Of a stretch of 44,493 nt of DNA, positions 41,159 through 44,493 are shown in pieces. Under the pieces are notes generated by a model. The model was not told where the DNA came from. It searched no databases and saw only the letters and a program-made list of their open reading frames with translations. Each line of letters opens with the position of its first letter. Position 1 is the stretch's first letter. Origin of the DNA: Myxococcales bacterium (GTDB taxonomy: Bacteria; Lernaellota; Lernaellaia; Lernaellales; Lernaellaceae); contig JAAYVF010000059.1 in assembly GCA_012517325.1 (NCBI GenBank), forward strand, positions 1 to 44,493, given 5' to 3'. The position numbers and the translations under genes are program-made.

Positions 41159-42751
41159 TCAAAATGGCAGGCGCGGCTGTTCGGGCAGCGGCGGATGCCA
41201 TTCCGGCTGGGCCGGCCACAAAGGCGCGTACAAGGTCAGCGGCTCGGTCGGCACCGGCAATGGCGCGCCGGCGGCCTTGGCCTGCATGGTCAGGCCGGCG
41301 TACTCGATCAGGCCGGTGACGAACGACCGGTACAGGCCGCCGCCCAGCAGATCGGCGCCTAGGCGATTGGGGTGCGTCATGTCGCCGGCGCAAAGCCGGG
41401 GCTTGTTCTCGTACCAGCGGGCCATCGAGCCGTGGCCGCCCATGGCCTGATAGGTGTCGTAGAAGGCGCAGCCGGCCTTGAGCGCGGCGCGGCGCTGGGT
41501 CGCCACGAGACGCGGAATGATGGTCTTGGTCGTCAGCTTGCCGTTGAGGCGGGCCGCCCGGTCGGCCGGCGACATCACCAGGCAGGACGCCTCGGGCACC
41601 GCGGCGCGGATCGTGCGCAGAATGTTGCCATAGTCGGTCTCCACCACCGCCATCGGCCGATCCTCGTCCTCCGATTCGTTGGTGCCGAAATTCAGGATGA
41701 CCAGATCGGGACGCCGCAGGCGCAGTTGCTCGGCCCAGAGCGCGGTGTTGATGCGCTCCAGGGTGCGGGCGCGGCCGCCGTTGATGCCCAGCGTGTCGTA
41801 GACGAGCCCCGGCCCCTCGCGCTCGAGCACCCCGCCGAACAGGCGGACCGGGCCGTCGCCGGCGCATTGGACGCGGAACTTGTGGGCGCCGTCCTTCACC
41901 TTCACCGTGTAGACCCCGCTTTTGATGATGGGACCGGCGGTCTTGACCTTGGTTTGCAAAACGTCGTCGGCGTAAACGTCGAACGAGCCGCCGCCGGGAC
42001 GGATCAGGTAGTAGACCTCGAATCGCGAGGCGCGGCGGCCGTATTCGCTTTTCTGTTGCGTGCCGTATTCGACGAACTGGCTCGGGCCCGAGCCGTCGAA
42101 GGCGAAGCCGCCCAGGCCGTAATAGCCCTCCCTGGATTTCGGATTCATGATGCCGTCCACCGTCCAGGAGCCGGTGCGATAGGTAACATCCCAGTGCTGG
42201 TACCAGGGCCAGGGTTTGCCGGCCATCATGAAGCCGTGGCCGGCGTCGCCGAAGCGCCCTTGCAGGCGGCGGCGCGTTTCGCCGGTCAGGAAATCGACGA
42301 CCACCAGCGAATCGCCGTAGTGCAGGATGCGCGTCACGGCGCCGGGTTCGCGGTGCACGGTGCGGGTCAGGGCTTCGTAGAACGAACTCATCGCGCGGCC
42401 GGTCGGATCCTCGATCCGCCGCACGTCGCCCAGCAGATCCTCGGCTTTCGGGTCGATGCCCAACAGCTTGGCCGCTTCGTTCAAATCGGCTTTCACCACG
42501 GGCGCGGTTTCGCTTTTTTCTTCCGGCGAAACGACCGGCTGCTCGGCCACCGACGGGCTGGAGGAATACCACGAAACGCCCTGCGTGGGCTCGAAGCGCA
42601 GGCTGGCCACCAACTGGCGCGGATCGGTGCGGAATCCGGCGATCAGGCAAAAGAGCAGAAACCACAGCATCGCCTGCGCGGTTTTGCCGGTCAGCGTCGC
42701 GCGCGGCCTGGCTTGAATCTCTTTTTTTTCTTCCGGCGGCAAAGTCCCCAA
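41159..42751 (-). CDS. Membrane-anchored SGNH/GDSL hydrolase, AlgJ/AlgX-like partner
   Basis: A 530-residue protein. A cytoplasmic N-terminal stretch and one membrane helix (about 25-40) are followed by an extracytoplasmic SGNH domain. The nucleophile is S148 in HYGDSLVV, LNFGTNES gives the Asn block, and DMTHPN supplies the Asp-His pair. A beta-rich segment lies between blocks I and III. It starts 6 bp after the MBOAT gene. MBOAT-SGNH pairs O-acetylate exported polysaccharides, so this is probably the second step of such a system. Confidence 0.85.
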   Translation of the reverse strand: MGTLPPEEKKEIQARPRATLTGKTAQAMLWFLLFCLIAGFRTDPRQLVASLRFEPTQGVSWYSSSPSVAEQPVVSPEEKSETAPVVKADLNEAAKLLGIDPKAEDLLGDVRRIEDPTGRAMSSFYEALTRTVHREPGAVTRILHYGDSLVVVDFLTGETRRRLQGRFGDAGHGFMMAGKPWPWYQHWDVTYRTGSWTVDGIMNPKSREGYYGLGGFAFDGSGPSQFVEYGTQQKSEYGRRASRFEVYYLIRPGGGSFDVYADDVLQTKVKTAGPIIKSGVYTVKVKDGAHKFRVQCAGDGPVRLFGGVLEREGPGLVYDTLGINGGRARTLERINTALWAEQLRLRRPDLVILNFGTNESEDEDRPMAVVETDYGNILRTIRAAVPEASCLVMSPADRAARLNGKLTTKTIIPRLVATQRRAALKAGCAFYDTYQAMGGHGSMARWYENKPRLCAGDMTHPNRLGADLLGGGLYRSFVTGLIEYAGLTMQAKAAGAPLPVPTEPLTLYAPLWPAQPEWHPPLPEQPRLPF

Positions 42752-42757
42752 CCCCGA

Positions 42758-44173
42758 TCAGAACTGATAATAAATGTAAGGCCTCACGTCACTGCTGGCG
42801 ACGGAGTATAATACGATTACCACGCCGAACAAGACCAACCCCTGCACCGACGCCGGCAGGGCGGCGAACCGGTTTTGCAGCCATTCCTCGTGCCGTTTGG
42901 GCACCAGGTGCATCCCGAATCCCAGGACCAGCAGCAACAGGATCTGCCAGGTCAGGTTGGGCGCGCTGCCGATGAACGAAAACAGCGTGTGCAGCAGGTT
43001 GAAGCCCGCCGCGACGTCGTCGGCGCGGAAGAAAATCCAGCCGAAACAGACGAAGTGGAAGGTCAGCAGGCCGACCGCCGCCCGCCCCCAGGCGCTCGCC
43101 GGATTCTCGCGGCCCGTCCGGCGCTGGATCATCCGCGTCAGCATCTGCGCGCAAGCGTGCAACACGCCCCAGAACAGGAATTTCCATTCCGCGCCGTGCC
43201 AGAACCCGCACAAGAGCATCGTAATCCACAGGTTGACGTAGGTGCGCGCCGGGCCTTTGCGGCTGCCGCCGAGCGGGATGTAGAGGTAATCGCGGAACCA
43301 AAACGACAGGCTGATGTGCCAGCGCCGCCAGAAATCCCGCGGATTCAGGGCGATGTACGGCGCGTCGAAATTGATCGGCAGGCGGAAGCCCAGCAGCAAG
43401 GCCGAGCCGATCGCCACGTCGCTGTAACCCGAAAAGTCGCAGTAGATCTGCAACGCGTAGCCGTAGATGGCCGCCAGCGCCTCCCAACTGGTGTACATTT
43501 CCGGGATGGCGAACACGCGGTCCACGAGGCCCAGCGCCAGGGCGTCGGCGATGACCACCTTCTTGAACAGGCCCGCCATGATCAGCCACAGCGCCAGCGA
43601 GCCCTGCTTGTCGGTCAGGCGCGGCGGCTGCTCGATTTGCGGCAGCATGTCGGCGGCGCGGGCGATGGGCCCGGCGGTCAGTTGCGGAAACATGCCGACG
43701 AACAGCAGGTAATCGAAGTAGTTGTAGGTCGGCGCCAGCTTGCCCCGGTAGATTTCGATGATGTAGGTCATCGTCTGGAAGGTGTAGAAGCTGATGCCGA
43801 CGGGCAGAATCAGGTTAAGCCGCAGGCGGATCGGGTCGAGCCCGAGCAGTTGGCAAAAATCGGACGCGCCGCCGAGAAAAAAGTCGGTGTACTTGAAAAT
43901 GACCAGCAAGCCCAGGTTGGCCGTCAGGCTGATCGCCAAGAGCGCCTTCTTCTGCCATTGCCGCCGCGCCATCGGCAGCACCCCGCCGAGGAAGAAATCG
44001 AGCGAGGACGAAAACCAGATCAGCAGCAGAAAGGTCGGGTTCCAGTTGGCGTAGAAAAAGTAACTGGCCGCCAGCAACAGCAGAATCCGGGCCATCCGGA
44101 CCCGCACCAATGACCAATAAGCCACGAAGACGATGACCAGAAAAAGGCCGTATTTGAAGCTGTTGAACAGCAA
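42758..44173 (-). CDS. MBOAT-family O-acyltransferase (AlgI/DltB-like)
   Basis: A 471-residue membrane protein that passes acyl groups, usually acetyl, across the membrane to exported glycans. The invariant histidine lies in LLCGFWHGAEWKFLFWG near residue 325; PFYTFQ-like ISFYTFQTMTYIIEIYRG and RDFWRRWHISLS are also typical. The start is TTG at 44173, supported by GAGGGG 6 bases upstream and by the usual MLFNS N-terminus. The glycan acceptor is unknown; the GT-C gene at 32041 is a loose candidate pathway partner. Confidence 0.92.
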   Translation of the reverse strand: MLFNSFKYGLFLVIVFVAYWSLVRVRMARILLLLAASYFFYANWNPTFLLLIWFSSSLDFFLGGVLPMARRQWQKKALLAISLTANLGLLVIFKYTDFFLGGASDFCQLLGLDPIRLRLNLILPVGISFYTFQTMTYIIEIYRGKLAPTYNYFDYLLFVGMFPQLTAGPIARAADMLPQIEQPPRLTDKQGSLALWLIMAGLFKKVVIADALALGLVDRVFAIPEMYTSWEALAAIYGYALQIYCDFSGYSDVAIGSALLLGFRLPINFDAPYIALNPRDFWRRWHISLSFWFRDYLYIPLGGSRKGPARTYVNLWITMLLCGFWHGAEWKFLFWGVLHACAQMLTRMIQRRTGRENPASAWGRAAVGLLTFHFVCFGWIFFRADDVAAGFNLLHTLFSFIGSAPNLTWQILLLLVLGFGMHLVPKRHEEWLQNRFAALPASVQGLVLFGVVIVLYSVASSDVRPYIYYQF

Positions 44174-44196
44174 GACTTACCCCTCAATGAGGGCGG

Positions 44197-44224
44197 AGTG
44201 TAGCATTACAAAGGGGATTGTAAA
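44197..44224 (-). promoter_or_regulatory. Predicted promoter of the MBOAT-SGNH operon with overlapping dyad
   Basis: On the minus strand TTTACA (44219-44224) and TACACT (44197-44202) are 16 bp apart. The dyad TTACAA-N6-TTGTAA (44206-44223) covers the -35 box and spacer and could be a repressor site. Confidence 0.4.
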
Positions 44225-44457
44225 GAGTTGTCGCGGCTAAATTGGTTTTCCGGCGAAAGAGAAAGGCCAACCTCAACTCGGACGATTCGGGCTTGAGGCG
44301 CCGGGGATTTCAGTAATCGACCGAATACACGCATAGGTCCATGCATTCCTCTTCGATAACGTACAATTTCTTTCGCACTTTGGGATATTGAAAGAGTCCT
44401 CGAATCGGTTGAAGGTTGAGTCATCACCAAACAACCCAATGACCGAAGGAGGACTCT
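44225..44457. other. Non-coding stretch before the right edge
   Basis: No gene is supported. A 77-codon minus-strand frame (44206-44439) has no ribosome-binding site and overlaps the MBOAT promoter. The sequence just before 44458 is the leader of a plus-strand gene cut off by the window end. Confidence 0.35.
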
Positions 44458-44493
44458 ATGGAGACGAGGGTATCGAAAGCGGGAACCGAACGT
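44458..44493 (+). CDS. 5' end of a truncated gene
   Basis: Twelve codons (METRVSKAGTER) follow an ATG with GGAGG 5 bases upstream, and run off the window. Too short for a firm call. A mobile-element gene is plausible because the window stops here and the left edge is also repetitive. Confidence 0.5.
   Translation, partial: METRVSKAGTER

Noticed and set aside
41372-44113. Two long plus-strand frames (41372-42811 and 42875-44113)
   Set aside because: They are antisense to the SGNH and MBOAT genes, have no ribosome-binding site and show composition typical of shadow frames.
44206-44439. 77-codon minus-strand ORF upstream of MBOAT
   Set aside because: It overlaps the predicted promoter and has no ribosome-binding site or recognisable domain.

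Overview
The window is high-GC DNA from an uncultured, probably anaerobic or redox-versatile bacterium. Two kinds of clue point to a deltaproteobacteria-like lineage (Desulfobacterota, Myxococcota or a related candidate phylum). One is a sigma-54-controlled cluster of MinD-ferredoxin, Mrp and NifX-like proteins. The other is a set of exported proteins with long aspartate runs next to cysteines. The taxonomy is inference only. Both ends of the window look repetitive or mobile: a 46-bp direct repeat on the left and a truncated gene start on the right.

Positions 665-10538 (minus strand) hold a nearly gapless run of 17 genes that starts with an ArsR repressor behind a textbook promoter. It encodes an ArsP-like permease, two mini-thioredoxins, two exported CxC thioredoxin-like proteins, a CcdA-type electron carrier, an exported thioredoxin, a ferredoxin, ArsC, Acr3 and ArsM. 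A cysteine-free FNR-type regulator, an FmdE-like protein, a TauE permease and a CDF metal exporter follow. The set reads as arsenic resistance welded to a trans-membrane thiol relay. A perfect FNR-type palindrome lies between the FNR-type gene and the genes after it.

Positions 11015-19716 (plus strand) hold a sigma-54 activator with a cysteine-bearing PAS domain, two upstream activator sites, a well-spaced -24/-12 promoter and a co-oriented cluster. The cluster encodes two NifX-like proteins, a DUF5320-like protein, a zinc-ribbon protein, TrmO, two MinD-type ATPases with inserted ferredoxin domains, an IscU-like scaffold, a radical SAM protein, an Mrp ATPase fused to a NifX-like domain and a small exported protein. 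It looks like a metal or Fe-S cofactor assembly system of unknown product. I consider this circuit the best candidate for an undescribed system. A peroxiredoxin, methyltransferase, metallo-beta-lactamase-fold protein, PLP gamma-lyase and small ferredoxin follow at 19832-23730.

Positions 23690-31627 are a mosaic accessory zone. It holds a truncated gamma-glutamylcyclotransferase, the tail of a serine recombinase with its HTH partner, three Asp-rich exported proteins (DUF1566 lipoprotein, alpha/beta-hydrolase lipoprotein, GH5-like glycosidase), an IS3-type transposase remnant and a YkgJ-type cysteine-cluster protein. A non-coding element present at 191-455 recurs at 25445-25695. Its two copies share hairpins with a compensatory base change and could form alternative pairings.

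Positions 31690-44173 are more ordinary: a GT-C glycosyltransferase, a GNAT, a monohaem cytochrome, a radical SAM/SPASM protein, a HemW-like protein, LepA, an exported SRPBCC protein, ketopantoate reductase, and an SGNH hydrolase paired with an MBOAT acyltransferase. No rRNA or tRNA gene was recognised.
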